This document shows, piece by piece, positions 7,217-13,893 of a DNA stretch of 13,940 nucleotides. Source of the DNA: Nocardioides sp. (lineage in GTDB: Bacteria; Actinomycetota; Actinomycetes; Propionibacteriales; Nocardioidaceae); contig JAHEXO010000007.1 in the NCBI GenBank assembly GCA_023252065.1, positions 1-13,940 of the forward strand, in the 5' to 3' direction. The translations under genes and the position numbers were made by a program. Numbering within the stretch: position 1 is the stretch's first letter; the number at the start of each line of letters is the position of its first letter. The notes beneath the pieces are model-generated. The model did not search any database. It saw only the letters and a program-made list of their open reading frames with translations, and was not told where the DNA came from.

Positions 7217-7972
7217 GTGAGCGAGTTCCGCGACGATTTCGACGGAGACGAGCTCGACCCGCGCGTCTGGGACCCGCACTACCTACCCCACTGGAGCTCC
7301 CGCGCGGCCTCCCGAGCGACGTACGACGTCACCGAGGGCCGGCTGCGGCTCTCGATCCCGCCCGACCTCCCCCTGTGGTGCCCCGACCTGCACCCCGAGC
7401 CCCTCCGCGTGTCCGGCATCGCCTCCGGCGCCCACTCCGGACCGGTGGGCAGCCAGGTCGGCGGCCAACCCTTCGCCGACAGGCAGACCGTGCGCGAGGA
7501 GCAGCCCCGGCTCGAGGGGTGGCTGCCCCGCCTCGGTGAGGTGGCGGTGCGCTGCCGGATGCAGCTCTCACACCGCTCGATGGCCGCCGTGTGGCTGAGT
7601 GGCTTCGAGGAGACCCCCGACCAGAGCGGGGAGATCTGCCTGGTGGAGGTCTTCGGCAAGGACGTCGAGCCCGGGCTCGCGGCCGAGGTCGGCATGGGCG
7701 TGAAGCAGCTCCACGACCCCCACCTGCTGCACGACTTCGCAGCCCCCCGGCTCCCGATCGATGTCGCCGACTGGCACGACTACGCCGTGCGCTGGGACGA
7801 GCAGGAGGCGCACTTCTCGGTGGACGGCGCGCTCGTCCGCATCTGCCGCCGGCCACCGACGTACCCGCTCCAGGTGATGATCGCGGCCTTCGACTTCCCG
7901 TCGTGGTCGCGCGGTGACGACGCGCTGCTGGAGCCGGTGCTGGAGGTCGACTGCGTCAGCGGGTCGGCGTGA
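7217..7972 (+). CDS. Glycoside hydrolase family 16-like (concanavalin-type fold) protein, altered active site
   Basis: 251 residues. The N-terminus FRDDFDGDELDPRVWDPHYLPHW matches the opening of GH16 beta-glucanase-like proteins (F-DDF-G--LD---W). GRLRLSIP and the WHDYAVRWDEQEAHFSVDG segment (about residues 186-204) fit the later jelly-roll strands. The GH16 catalytic motif is E-x-D-x-x-E; here it reads EICLVE (139-144). Both glutamates are kept, but the middle aspartate is Cys141. There is no signal peptide, so it is probably cytoplasmic, unlike typical secreted laminarinases. It could be a sugar-binding relative or a subfamily with a changed catalytic relay. The start is GTG 7217, directly after a TAGAGT box. 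It overlaps the racemase gene tail-to-tail by 17 bases and separates nusA/racemase from ylxR on the opposite strand. Confidence 0.75.
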   Translation: MSEFRDDFDGDELDPRVWDPHYLPHWSSRAASRATYDVTEGRLRLSIPPDLPLWCPDLHPEPLRVSGIASGAHSGPVGSQVGGQPFADRQTVREEQPRLEGWLPRLGEVAVRCRMQLSHRSMAAVWLSGFEETPDQSGEICLVEVFGKDVEPGLAAEVGMGVKQLHDPHLLHDFAAPRLPIDVADWHDYAVRWDEQEAHFSVDGALVRICRRPPTYPLQVMIAAFDFPSWSRGDDALLEPVLEVDCVSGSA

Positions 7973-8672
7973 CCAGCCACTCGACCGCTGCCGCCGCGTG
8001 CAGCGCGGTGGAGTCGAAGACCGGGACCGTGGTGTCGTCGGCACCCACCAGCAGCCCGATCTCGGTGCAGCCGAGGATCATCCCCTCCGCACCGGTGGCG
8101 ACCAGCTCGGCCATCACGCGCCGGTAGGCCTCCCGCGACTCCGCTCGTACGACGTCGCGCACGAGCTCGTCGTAGATGATCCGATGGACCTCGGCCCGGG
8201 CCGCCGCGTCGGGGACGACGGTCTCGACCCCGCCGGCGGCCAGGCGCTCGACCAGGAACGTGTCCTCCATCGTGAACGCGGTCGCGAGCAGCCCGACCCG
8301 GGTCAGCCCGGCCGCGCGGACCGCGGCGGCCGTGGCGTCGGCGATGTGCAGCAGCGGGACGCCCGCGGCCTGCTCCACCTCGTCGGCCACCTTGTGCATG
8401 GTGTTGGTGGCCAGCAGGACGCGGTCCGCTCCGGCTGCGCGCAGGCCCCGGGCCGCCTCGGCGAGGATCCGGGCCGTGGCCGGCCAGTCACCGGCGTGCT
8501 GCAGGTGGGCGACCGGGGCGAAGTCGACGCTGTGGACCAGCAGTCGCGCCGAGTGCAGACCACCGAGCCGCTCGGCGACCCCGGTGTTGATCAGTCGGTA
8601 GTAGGTCTCGGTGCTGGTCCAGCTCATCCCGCCGAGGACACCCAGCAGCCGCTGGGCCCGGGCCGTGGTCAC
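7956..8672 (-). CDS. Aspartate/glutamate racemase family protein, YgeA-type amino-acid racemase
   Basis: 238 residues, matching family length. Members of this cofactor-independent family interconvert L- and D-amino acids by a two-base mechanism. LGVLGGMSWTSTETYYRLIN (10-29) and GGLHSARLLVHSVDF are very close to E. coli YgeA as I remember it. The first catalytic position, Cys in classical aspartate racemases, is Thr89 in ATNTMHK. The second is Cys202 in GCTEIGLL. The Thr/Cys pair is the YgeA arrangement, described as a broad-specificity racemase acting on residues such as homoserine and histidine rather than mainly Asp or Glu. The exact substrate here is unknown. The GTG start (8670-8672) lies 7 bases after the nusA stop, using GAGGAG at the nusA end as ribosome binding site, so it is co-transcribed with rimP-nusA. 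Confidence 0.9.
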   Translation of the reverse strand: MTTARAQRLLGVLGGMSWTSTETYYRLINTGVAERLGGLHSARLLVHSVDFAPVAHLQHAGDWPATARILAEAARGLRAAGADRVLLATNTMHKVADEVEQAAGVPLLHIADATAAAVRAAGLTRVGLLATAFTMEDTFLVERLAAGGVETVVPDAAARAEVHRIIYDELVRDVVRAESREAYRRVMAELVATGAEGMILGCTEIGLLVGADDTTVPVFDSTALHAAAAVEWLVTPTR

Positions 8673-8679
8673 AGCAGGG

Positions 8680-9645
8680 TCACTCCTCGTCGGAGCGGAT
8701 GTCGATGCGCCAGCCGGTGAGGCGGGCGGCCAGTCGGGCGTTCTGGCCCTCCTTGCCGATCGCCAGCGAGAGCTGGAAGTCGGGCACGATCACGCGGGCC
8801 GACCGTGCCTCGGCGTCGACCACCTCGACCTTGGTCACCCGCGCCGGCGACAGTGCATGGGCGACCATCTCGACGGGGTCCTCGGACCAGTCGACGATGT
8901 CGATCTTCTCGCCGTGGAGCTCGGACATCACGTTGCGCACCCGCTGTCCCATCGGGCCGATGCACGCGCCCTTGGCGTTGACGCCCTGCGCGGTCGACTT
9001 CACCGCGATCTTGGTGCGATGGCCGGCCTCCCGGGCGAGGGCGGCGATCTCGACGGTGCCGTCGGCGATCTCGGGCACCTCGAGCGCGAACAGCTTCTTG
9101 ACCAGGTTGGGGTGGGACCGCGAGAGCGTGATCTGCGGTCCGCGCATGCCCTTGCGCACCGACACCACCAGGCACTTGATCCGCTCGCCGTGCAGGTAGC
9201 TCTCCCCCGGCACCCGCTCGCCCATCGGCAGGAGCGCTTCGAGCTTGCCGAGGTCGACCATCACGTCGTCGGGGTTGCGGCCCTGCTGGATGACGCCGGA
9301 GATCAAGTCGCCCTCCTTGCCGGAGAACTCCCCGAAGCGGAGGTCGTCCTCGGCGTCGCGCAGGCGCTGCAGCATGATCTGCTTGGCCGTGGTGGCCGCG
9401 ATCCGGCCGAAGCCCTCGGGGGTGTCGTCGTACTCCCCGATCTTGGTGCCCTCGTCGTCGACCTCGGCGGCGTAGACGGTGACGTGGCCCGACTTGCGGT
9501 CGAGCTCGACCCGCGCCTGCTCCACGGCACCCGGAGTCTTGTGGTACGCCGTCAGCAGCGCCTGCTCGATGGCCTCGACCAGGACGTCGAACGAGATCTC
9601 CTTCTCCCGTTCGAGCTGGCGCAGGATGGTCAGGTCGATGTCCAT
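8680..9645 (-). CDS. nusA: Transcription termination/antitermination factor NusA
   Basis: 321 residues, the short form typical of actinobacteria, without the two C-terminal acidic repeats of E. coli NusA. It binds RNA polymerase and RNA, and affects pausing, termination and rRNA antitermination. The N-terminal polymerase-binding domain ([18 protein letters not shown]) covers 1 to about 105. The S1 domain ([20 protein letters not shown]) is at about 112-163. KH1 contains [18 protein letters not shown] (226-243). KH2 contains [19 protein letters not shown] (294-312). The ATG at 9643-9645 overlaps the rimP stop by one base (TGATG), with AAGGTGA upstream as ribosome binding site. The racemase follows after 7 bases. 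Confidence 0.98.
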   Translation of the reverse strand: MDIDLTILRQLEREKEISFDVLVEAIEQALLTAYHKTPGAVEQARVELDRKSGHVTVYAAEVDDEGTKIGEYDDTPEGFGRIAATTAKQIMLQRLRDAEDDLRFGEFSGKEGDLISGVIQQGRNPDDVMVDLGKLEALLPMGERVPGESYLHGERIKCLVVSVRKGMRGPQITLSRSHPNLVKKLFALEVPEIADGTVEIAALAREAGHRTKIAVKSTAQGVNAKGACIGPMGQRVRNVMSELHGEKIDIVDWSEDPVEMVAHALSPARVTKVEVVDAEARSARVIVPDFQLSLAIGKEGQNARLAARLTGWRIDIRSDEE

Positions 9646-10130
9646 CAGCTGTCACCTTCGTGGGATGTGGGGCGGTTGAACTCGATCTGCACGAGCGCCT
9701 TGGTCACGTCGGCGTAGGCCAGGGGGCGGGGCGATCCCGAGACGTCGAGCGTGACGCCGGAGTCGTCGCTGTCGCCGACCCGGCCGGTCACCTGGCTGCC
9801 GTCGCGCAGCGACGCCTCCACCAGCCGGTCGCGGTTGCGGCGCCAGTGGCGCGGCTCGGTGAGCGGGCGGTCGACACCACGGGAGGTGACCTCGAGGGTG
9901 TAGGCCGCCTCGCCCATGAGGTCGGAGTCGTCGAGCAGGTCGGAGACGGCACGGGTCGCGGCAGCGATGTCGTCGAGGGTCACGCCGCCGTCGCGGTCGA
10001 CCGCCACCCGGAGCACACGGCGCTTGCCGGCAGGGGTGAGCTCGACGGCCTCGAGATCGAGCCCGAGGGCGCCCAGACGGTCGCGGAGCGCGGCGGCGAT
10101 CCGGGGGCTGTCCGGACTGACGTGGCTCAC
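9645..10130 (-). CDS. rimP: Ribosome maturation factor RimP
   Basis: 161 residues. RimP binds 30S precursors and helps assemble ribosomal proteins around S12. The family's most conserved stretch appears as [20 protein letters not shown] (about 77-96). The N-terminal domain ([22 protein letters not shown], then [23 protein letters not shown]) and the C-terminal Sm-like domain ([18 protein letters not shown]) are both present. A longer frame begins at a GTG at 10163. I choose the GTG at 10128-10130 because a perfect AGGAGG lies 7 bases before it, and the sequence from [14 protein letters not shown] fits the family better. It leads the rimP-nusA-racemase unit, is divergent from the ferritin-like pair, and overlaps nusA by one base. 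Confidence 0.95.
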   Translation of the reverse strand: MSHVSPDSPRIAAALRDRLGALGLDLEAVELTPAGKRRVLRVAVDRDGGVTLDDIAAATRAVSDLLDDSDLMGEAAYTLEVTSRGVDRPLTEPRHWRRNRDRLVEASLRDGSQVTGRVGDSDDSGVTLDVSGSPRPLAYADVTKALVQIEFNRPTSHEGDS

Positions 10131-10137
10131 GACGCGA

Positions 10138-10143
10138 CCTCCT
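10138..10143 (-). promoter_or_regulatory. Consensus ribosome binding site AGGAGG deciding the rimP start
   Basis: On the minus strand AGGAGG stands 7 bases before the GTG at 10130. It is the best ribosome binding site in the window and argues against the alternative GTG start 33 bases upstream at 10163. Confidence 0.8.
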
Positions 10144-10161
10144 GTGCTGTTGTCGGCCCTC

Positions 10162-10167
10162 ACGATA
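10162..10167 (-). promoter_or_regulatory. Candidate -10 box TATCGT for rimP-nusA-racemase
   Basis: TATCGT on the minus strand fits TANNNT and lies 31 bases upstream of the chosen rimP start. That leaves room for a short leader containing AGGAGG. No convincing -35 is visible; TGAGGG at 17 bases spacing is a poor match. Confidence 0.35.
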
Positions 10168-10225
10168 GCGGGTGTGCGGCCTGCCCCTCACCCGGCGGAT
10201 TGCGGGTCGGCGTACGGCGCGGCGA

Positions 10226-10231
10226 TAGGGT
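10226..10231 (+). promoter_or_regulatory. Candidate -10 box TAGGGT for the lipoprotein/DUF4439 operon
   Basis: TAGGGT ends seven bases before the ATG at 10239, and no ribosome binding site is seen between them (CGCGGGC). This suggests a leaderless transcript. TTGCGG at 10200-10205 could be a -35, but its 20-base spacing is long. The promoter is back-to-back with that of rimP. Confidence 0.5.
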
Positions 10232-10238
10232 CGCGGGC

Positions 10239-10721
10239 ATGTCCGGCCCGCCCGTCTCGCGCCGTACCGCGGTGCGGTGGGCAGGTCTCGCCTCGGTCGT
10301 CGGCGGGGCCGCGCTGGGCGGCTGCGACCTCGATCCACGCTCCTCCCCTGCCCCGGCCGCGACCCCGACGCCCGACCACGACGAGCGGATCCTCCTGGCC
10401 GCTCGCGCCGAGCTGAAAGGCCTCGTCGCCCGGCTCCGAGCCGCGATCGCCGAGCCCTCGCAGGCCGGCCCCGACGCCTTCCTGGTGGCCCTCGAACGTG
10501 CCCACGTGGCCCAGCTTGCCGCGCTGGACGGCAGGCCACGCGCCACGACCGGCCGGGTCCGACCCTTCGCCAGGGGGTCACGGCTCGTCGCCCGCGAACG
10601 GGTCGCGGTCGCCCGGTTCACCGACTGGGCGCAGCGCGCCGAGAGCGGAGACCTGGCCCGCGTGCTGGCCGCCACCGCCGGCGGCATCAGCACGTATCTC
10701 GCGGTCGAGGGCAAGCGATGA
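10239..10721 (+). CDS. Probable Tat-exported lipoprotein, helical, partner of the ferritin-like protein
   Basis: 160 residues. The N-terminus has a twin arginine (SRRTAVRW, R8-R9), a hydrophobic stretch GLASVVGGAALGG and a lipobox LGGC with Cys29. This is consistent with Tat export and lipid attachment at the outer face of the membrane. A Pro/Ala linker (SSPAPAATPTPD) follows. The rest is Ala/Arg/Glu-rich and strongly helical (ERILLAARAELKGLVARLRA, ALERAHVAQLAALDG, ARERVAVARFTDWAQRAESG), like a degenerate four-helix bundle. The molecular role is unknown. It overlaps DUF4439 by four bases. The same two-gene arrangement divergent from rimP and next to proS is found in Mycobacterium tuberculosis (Rv2843-Rv2844, as I recall), so the pair probably works together. 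Confidence 0.8.
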   Translation: MSGPPVSRRTAVRWAGLASVVGGAALGGCDLDPRSSPAPAATPTPDHDERILLAARAELKGLVARLRAAIAEPSQAGPDAFLVALERAHVAQLAALDGRPRATTGRVRPFARGSRLVARERVAVARFTDWAQRAESGDLARVLAATAGGISTYLAVEGKR

Positions 10722-11149
10722 CGACCGAGCTCGACGCCCTGCAGCAGACGCTGGCCGGTGAGCACGCCGCCGTCCACGTCTACGGCGTGCTGGGCGGCCG
10801 CGCGGCGACCTCGACCCCCCGTCCGTTCCGCGCCGACCTCGCGACGGCCTACGACGCTCACGTGACCCGGCGTGACGACCTGCGGCGGATGGTCACCGCG
10901 CTGGGAGGCGTCCCGGTGGCGGCGGAGGCGTCGTACGCCCTCCCGGCCCGGCTGACCACCCGCACCCAGATCTCGGCCGAGGCGCTGCGGACCGAGCGCG
11001 CCTGCCTCCAGCAGTACGGCGCGCTGGTCGCGGCCGCGGGCCCGGGGCCGACCCGGGCGTGGGCGGTGACCGCGCTGGGCGAGAGCGCCCTCACCGAGCT
11101 CGCGTTCGGCGGCTCGCCGCAGGCCCTGCCGGGTGTGACCGGCACCTGA
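10718..11149 (+). CDS. DUF4439 ferritin-like domain protein
   Basis: 143 residues, about one four-helix ferritin-like bundle. Helix 1 carries LQQTLAGEHAAVHVYGVLGG with E15, H16 and H20. Helix 2 has AYDAHVTRRDDLRRMV with H48. Helix 3 has ISAEALRTERACLQQYGALV with E93. Helix 4 has WAVTALGESALTELAF with E122. The Glu/His pattern resembles a ferritin-like metal site, but metal binding has not been established from sequence and the family lacks a defined function. There is no signal peptide, although its operon partner is a predicted lipoprotein. The ATG (10718-10720) overlaps the upstream stop as ATGA, and GAGG lies about 7 bases before it. The operon ends at the hairpin 17 bases downstream. Confidence 0.85.
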   Translation: MTTELDALQQTLAGEHAAVHVYGVLGGRAATSTPRPFRADLATAYDAHVTRRDDLRRMVTALGGVPVAAEASYALPARLTTRTQISAEALRTERACLQQYGALVAAAGPGPTRAWAVTALGESALTELAFGGSPQALPGVTGT

Positions 11150-11165
11150 ACCCGGCACAAGAAGA

Positions 11166-11194
11166 AGGCCCCCGGCACGATGTGCCGGGGGCCT
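11166..11194 (+). terminator. Strong 13-bp hairpin after the DUF4439 gene
   Basis: AGGCCCCCGGCAC and its exact complement flank the three bases GAT, starting 17 bases after the DUF4439 stop. The stem is perfect and almost all G-C. No T-run follows (CACGTCG), as is common for terminators in high-GC actinobacteria. Because the gene on the other side is convergent, it could also act on minus-strand transcripts. Confidence 0.75.
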
Positions 11195-11202
11195 CACGTC
11201 GT

Positions 11203-11245
11203 CCGGTGCTCCGAGGAACTCCCGAGACATTCCCCGGAGCACCGG
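11203..11245. terminator. Second stem-loop in the convergent gap (11-bp stem)
   Basis: CCGGTGCTCCG (11203-11213) and CGGAGCACCGG (11235-11245) are exact complements. After one mismatch the stem continues with GGAA/TTCC, leaving an 11-base loop. It lies 9 bases beyond the first hairpin. It may serve the convergent HAD/proS transcript or back up the DUF4439 terminator. The following bases hold a weaker 7-bp inverted repeat (CTCGGAT at 11284-11290, ATCCGAG at 11305-11311). Confidence 0.55.
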
Positions 11246-11316
11246 GACGTCGTGCTGACCGACCGGGGGGGATCGGTCCGGGGCTCGGATTCGGTGGGGG
11301 GTGGATCCGAGGCCCG

Positions 11317-11334
11317 TTATGCACAATCATGCAA
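11317..11334. promoter_or_regulatory. ARG-box-like palindrome TTATGCACAATCATGCAA
   Basis: Two TGCA cores separated by six bases form an imperfect palindrome in an AT-richer island. The shape resembles the operator I remember for the arginine repressor ArgR in actinobacteria (TGCAT-N4-ATGCA type). No arginine gene and no gene start lies beside it, as both neighbouring genes end here. A role as operator for an unrecognised small transcript, or chance, remains open. Confidence 0.25.
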
Positions 11335-11367
11335 CGCAGCGTCCACGGGTGTCCGAAGGTCTGCCCC

Positions 11368-11382
11368 TCATGTTTATGCAAT
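11368..11382. promoter_or_regulatory. Second TGCA-containing half-palindrome, 51 bases from the first
   Basis: TCATGTTTATGCAAT, read on the minus strand as ATTGCATAAACATGA, matches most of the same remembered ArgR-type pattern but lacks the last TGCA core. Its similarity to the site at 11317-11334 within a short non-coding gap is the reason for listing it. Confidence 0.2.
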
Positions 11383-11413
11383 GCGAAACCCTGAAGCCGA
11401 GGGCCGCCGGGGC

Positions 11414-12112
11414 TCACCAGGAGCCGATCAGCCCCGGGAGGTCGGTCAGCCGGACGATGACCCCGTCGGGCGTTCCCTCGCTGTGTCCGACCTGGGCCGT
11501 CGGAATGTCGCTGTGGGGCACGTGGACCGCCCGCATCCCGGCCTGGTGGGCTCCCCAGATGTCGTCGAAGAGACGGTCGCCGACGTAGACGCAGCGCGCG
11601 GGGTCACTCACCCCGACGGCGTCCATCGCGGCCCGGAAGGCGTGGGGTGACGGCTTCGTCCAAGGGATCTCGCTGGTGTAGACGTCGCCGTCGATCAGGT
11701 CGTAGAGGCCGTCGCGCTCGAAGATCGCGACGTGCCAGTCGCGCGGCCAGATCGTGTTGGAGAGCACGCCGACCTTCAGGCCGAGGCCACGGAGCTCCTC
11801 GAGCGCCGGCCGGGCGTCGGGGTCGGTGTAGGTGTGGGGCTCCCAGAACTCCCGGTAGGCCGTCAGCAGCTCGGGGTCGTGGTCGAGGCCGGCCTCGTCG
11901 AACAGGTCACCGATCGTCGCGCTCTGCTGGTGGTCGCGGGAGCGACCCCAGATCACGTTCCCTGCCTCGTGCAACGCCGACCGGGCCAGCTCGGGGTCGT
12001 GCCCGGTCGTGGTCACGGCCGCCGCGAGGGCGAGTGTCTCGGCGTGGAAGTCGATGTCGTGCCAGCGCGTGAGCGTGCCACCCCAGTCGAAGACGACCGC
12101 CTCGAGGCTCAT
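11414..12112 (-). CDS. HAD-superfamily hydrolase
   Basis: 232 residues, a single HAD domain with an alpha-helical cap between motifs I and II. Motif I is VFDWGGTLT (nucleophile D9), motif II is VLSNT (S118), motif III is K153 in TKPSP, and motif IV is [12 protein letters not shown] (D179, D183, D184). The usual second aspartate of motif I (DxD) is Gly11. DWGGT recalls the DWAGT of phosphonoacetaldehyde hydrolase, so an ordinary phosphatase role is not certain and the substrate is unknown. The ATG (12110-12112) overlaps the proS stop by four bases (ATGA), so it is co-translated with proS. It ends into the convergent gap with the DUF4439 operon. Confidence 0.88.
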   Translation of the reverse strand: MSLEAVVFDWGGTLTRWHDIDFHAETLALAAAVTTTGHDPELARSALHEAGNVIWGRSRDHQQSATIGDLFDEAGLDHDPELLTAYREFWEPHTYTDPDARPALEELRGLGLKVGVLSNTIWPRDWHVAIFERDGLYDLIDGDVYTSEIPWTKPSPHAFRAAMDAVGVSDPARCVYVGDRLFDDIWGAHQAGMRAVHVPHSDIPTAQVGHSEGTPDGVIVRLTDLPGLIGSW

Positions 12113-13881
12113 GCCCGGACGAGCCGGACCAGGTGGTTGACGACGTGGTCGGTGGGGACCTCCTGGCGCTCACCGGTACGTCGGTCGCGGACCTCGATGG
12201 TGCCTTCGGCGAGGTTGCGGCCCACCACCACGATGGTCGGCACCCCGATCAGCTCGGCGTCCTTGAACTTCACGCCGGGGCTGACCTTGGGCCGGTCGTC
12301 GTAGAGGACGGTCACGCCGTCGGCGGCCAGGTCGGTGGCGATCCGGTCGGCGGCGGCGAAGATCGCCTCGTCCTTGCCGGTCGCGACGACGTGGACGTCG
12401 GCCGGGGCGACGTCACGAGGCCAGGACAGGCCGAGCTCGTCATGGGTGTTCTCGGCGATCGCCGCCACCGCGCGCGAGGGACCGATGCCGTAGGAGCCCA
12501 TGGTGACGGTCACCAGCTTGCCGTTCTCGTCGAGCACCTGCAGGCCGAGCGCGTCGGCGTACTTCCGGCCGAGCTGGAAGATGTGGCCCATCTCGATGCC
12601 GCGGGCGGACTCGAGGACGCCGCCGTCGCAGTTCGGGCAGGGGTCGCCGTCGCGGACGTCGGCCGCCTCGATCGTGCCGTCGGGGGTGAAGTCACGCCCC
12701 ATGACCAGGTCGAGCGCGTGGCTGCCCGCCACGTCGGCGCCGGTCACCCAGCGGGTGCCTTCCACGACGCGTGGGTCGACGACGTAGCGGATGCCGGAGG
12801 CGTTCTTCTCCCCCAGCGCGCCGGGGCCGATGTAGCCCTTCACCAGCGCGGGGTGCCTGGCCAGCTCGGCCTCGTCCATGGGCTCGACCTCGGTCGGCTC
12901 CATCTGCCCCTCGAGCCGCTTCTGGTCGACCTCGCGGTCGCCGGGCAGGCCGATGGCGAGCGGCTCGCGGGTGCCGTCGGGGTGCTTCAGCACGAGCAGG
13001 ACGTTCTTGAGGGTGTCTGCGGCGGCCCAGGGCCGGTCGTCACGGGGGTACTTCTCGTTGAGGTGGTCGACCAGGGTGTCGATGGTCGGGGTGTCGGGGG
13101 TCGGCTCCGCGTGGGCCGCGGGCACGTCGTCGTAGGCAACGACCGCGGGCGGACGCACCTCGACGGCCTCGACGTTGGCGGCGTAGTCGCAGAGGGTGCA
13201 GCGCACGTAGGTGTCCTCACCCACCTCCGCCCGCGCGAGGAACTCCTCCGACTTCGAGCCGCCCATGGCCCCCGACGTCGCCTTGACGATGACGTAGTCG
13301 AAGCCGAGCCGGTCGAAGATCCGGATGTAGGCGTCGCGATGGCGTTGGTAGGACGCGTCGAGCCCGGCGTCGTCGACGTCGAAGGAGTAGGAGTCCTTCA
13401 TCACGAACTCGCGGCCGCGGAGCAGCCCGGCCCGTGGCCGCGCCTCGTCGCGGTACTTGTTCTGGATCTGGTAGATCGCGAGCGGGAGGTCCTTGTACGA
13501 CGAGTACAGGTCCTTCACGACGAGCGTGAACATCTCCTCGTGCGTGGGACCGAGCAGGTAGTCGGCCCCCTTGCGGTCCTCGATCCGGAAGATGCTGTCG
13601 CCGTACTCCGTCCAGCGGTGGGTGGCTTCGTAGGGCTCCCGGGGCAGCAGGGCCGGGAACAGCAGCTCCTGGGCGCCGATCGCGTCCATCTCGTCGCGCA
13701 CGATGTTCTCGATCTTGCGCAGGACGCGCAGCCCCAGCGGCAGCCAGGTGTAGATCCCGGGGGCGTTGCGCCGGATGTAGCCGGCCCGGACCAGCAGCCG
13801 GTGGCTGGGCACCTCGGCGTCCGCCGGGTCGTCGCGCAGCGTGCGGACGAAGAGGCTGGACATGCGCAGGACGGTGCTCAT
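12109..13881 (-). CDS. proS: Prolyl-tRNA synthetase, bacterial type with editing insertion
   Basis: 590 residues, the normal length for the bacterial-type enzyme. It charges tRNA-Pro in the cytoplasm. Motif 1 lies in [20 protein letters not shown] (39-58). Motif 2 is in [20 protein letters not shown] (144-163). Motif 3 is in [16 protein letters not shown] (462-477). The insertion domain between motifs 2 and 3 (about 225-410) removes misactivated alanine; TLKNVLL with K292 and GSHALD (386-391) are its expected key regions. Two cysteine pairs, CTLC (228-231) and CPNC (415-418), frame it. The anticodon-binding domain fills about 490-590 ([35 protein letters not shown]). The ATG at 13879-13881 follows a TAGGCT box; a second ATG six codons on (13863) is less likely. 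Confidence 0.98.
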   Translation of the reverse strand: MSTVLRMSSLFVRTLRDDPADAEVPSHRLLVRAGYIRRNAPGIYTWLPLGLRVLRKIENIVRDEMDAIGAQELLFPALLPREPYEATHRWTEYGDSIFRIEDRKGADYLLGPTHEEMFTLVVKDLYSSYKDLPLAIYQIQNKYRDEARPRAGLLRGREFVMKDSYSFDVDDAGLDASYQRHRDAYIRIFDRLGFDYVIVKATSGAMGGSKSEEFLARAEVGEDTYVRCTLCDYAANVEAVEVRPPAVVAYDDVPAAHAEPTPDTPTIDTLVDHLNEKYPRDDRPWAAADTLKNVLLVLKHPDGTREPLAIGLPGDREVDQKRLEGQMEPTEVEPMDEAELARHPALVKGYIGPGALGEKNASGIRYVVDPRVVEGTRWVTGADVAGSHALDLVMGRDFTPDGTIEAADVRDGDPCPNCDGGVLESARGIEMGHIFQLGRKYADALGLQVLDENGKLVTVTMGSYGIGPSRAVAAIAENTHDELGLSWPRDVAPADVHVVATGKDEAIFAAADRIATDLAADGVTVLYDDRPKVSPGVKFKDAELIGVPTIVVVGRNLAEGTIEVRDRRTGERQEVPTDHVVNHLVRLVRA

Positions 13882-13887
13882 GCGCGA

Positions 13888-13893
13888 AGCCTA
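13888..13893 (-). promoter_or_regulatory. Candidate -10 box TAGGCT for proS-HAD
   Basis: On the minus strand TAGGCT ends six bases before the proS ATG, with no ribosome binding site between (TCGCGC), indicating a leaderless transcript. TTCGCA 19 bases further up is a possible, weak -35. The remaining bases to the right edge show no gene that I can support. Confidence 0.5.

Noticed and set aside
8669..9655. A second long minus-strand frame overlapping nusA
   Set aside because: It is out of frame with NusA, and the Arg/Gly/Pro-rich product has no recognisable motif. It is a third-position GC artefact.
8611..9717. A 368-codon open frame on the plus strand opposite nusA
   Set aside because: It covers NusA codons on the other strand. 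The His/Asp/Leu-rich composition has no domain-like pattern and there is no start signal.
10131..10163. N-terminal extension of RimP to the GTG at 10163
   Set aside because: The AGGAGG ribosome binding site would then lie inside the coding region. The shorter start at 10130 has ideal spacing.
11091..11417. A 108-codon minus-strand frame beginning at the HAD stop
   Set aside because: It runs through the hairpin-rich gap and into the opposite strand of DUF4439, has a proline-rich motif-free product and has no family resemblance.
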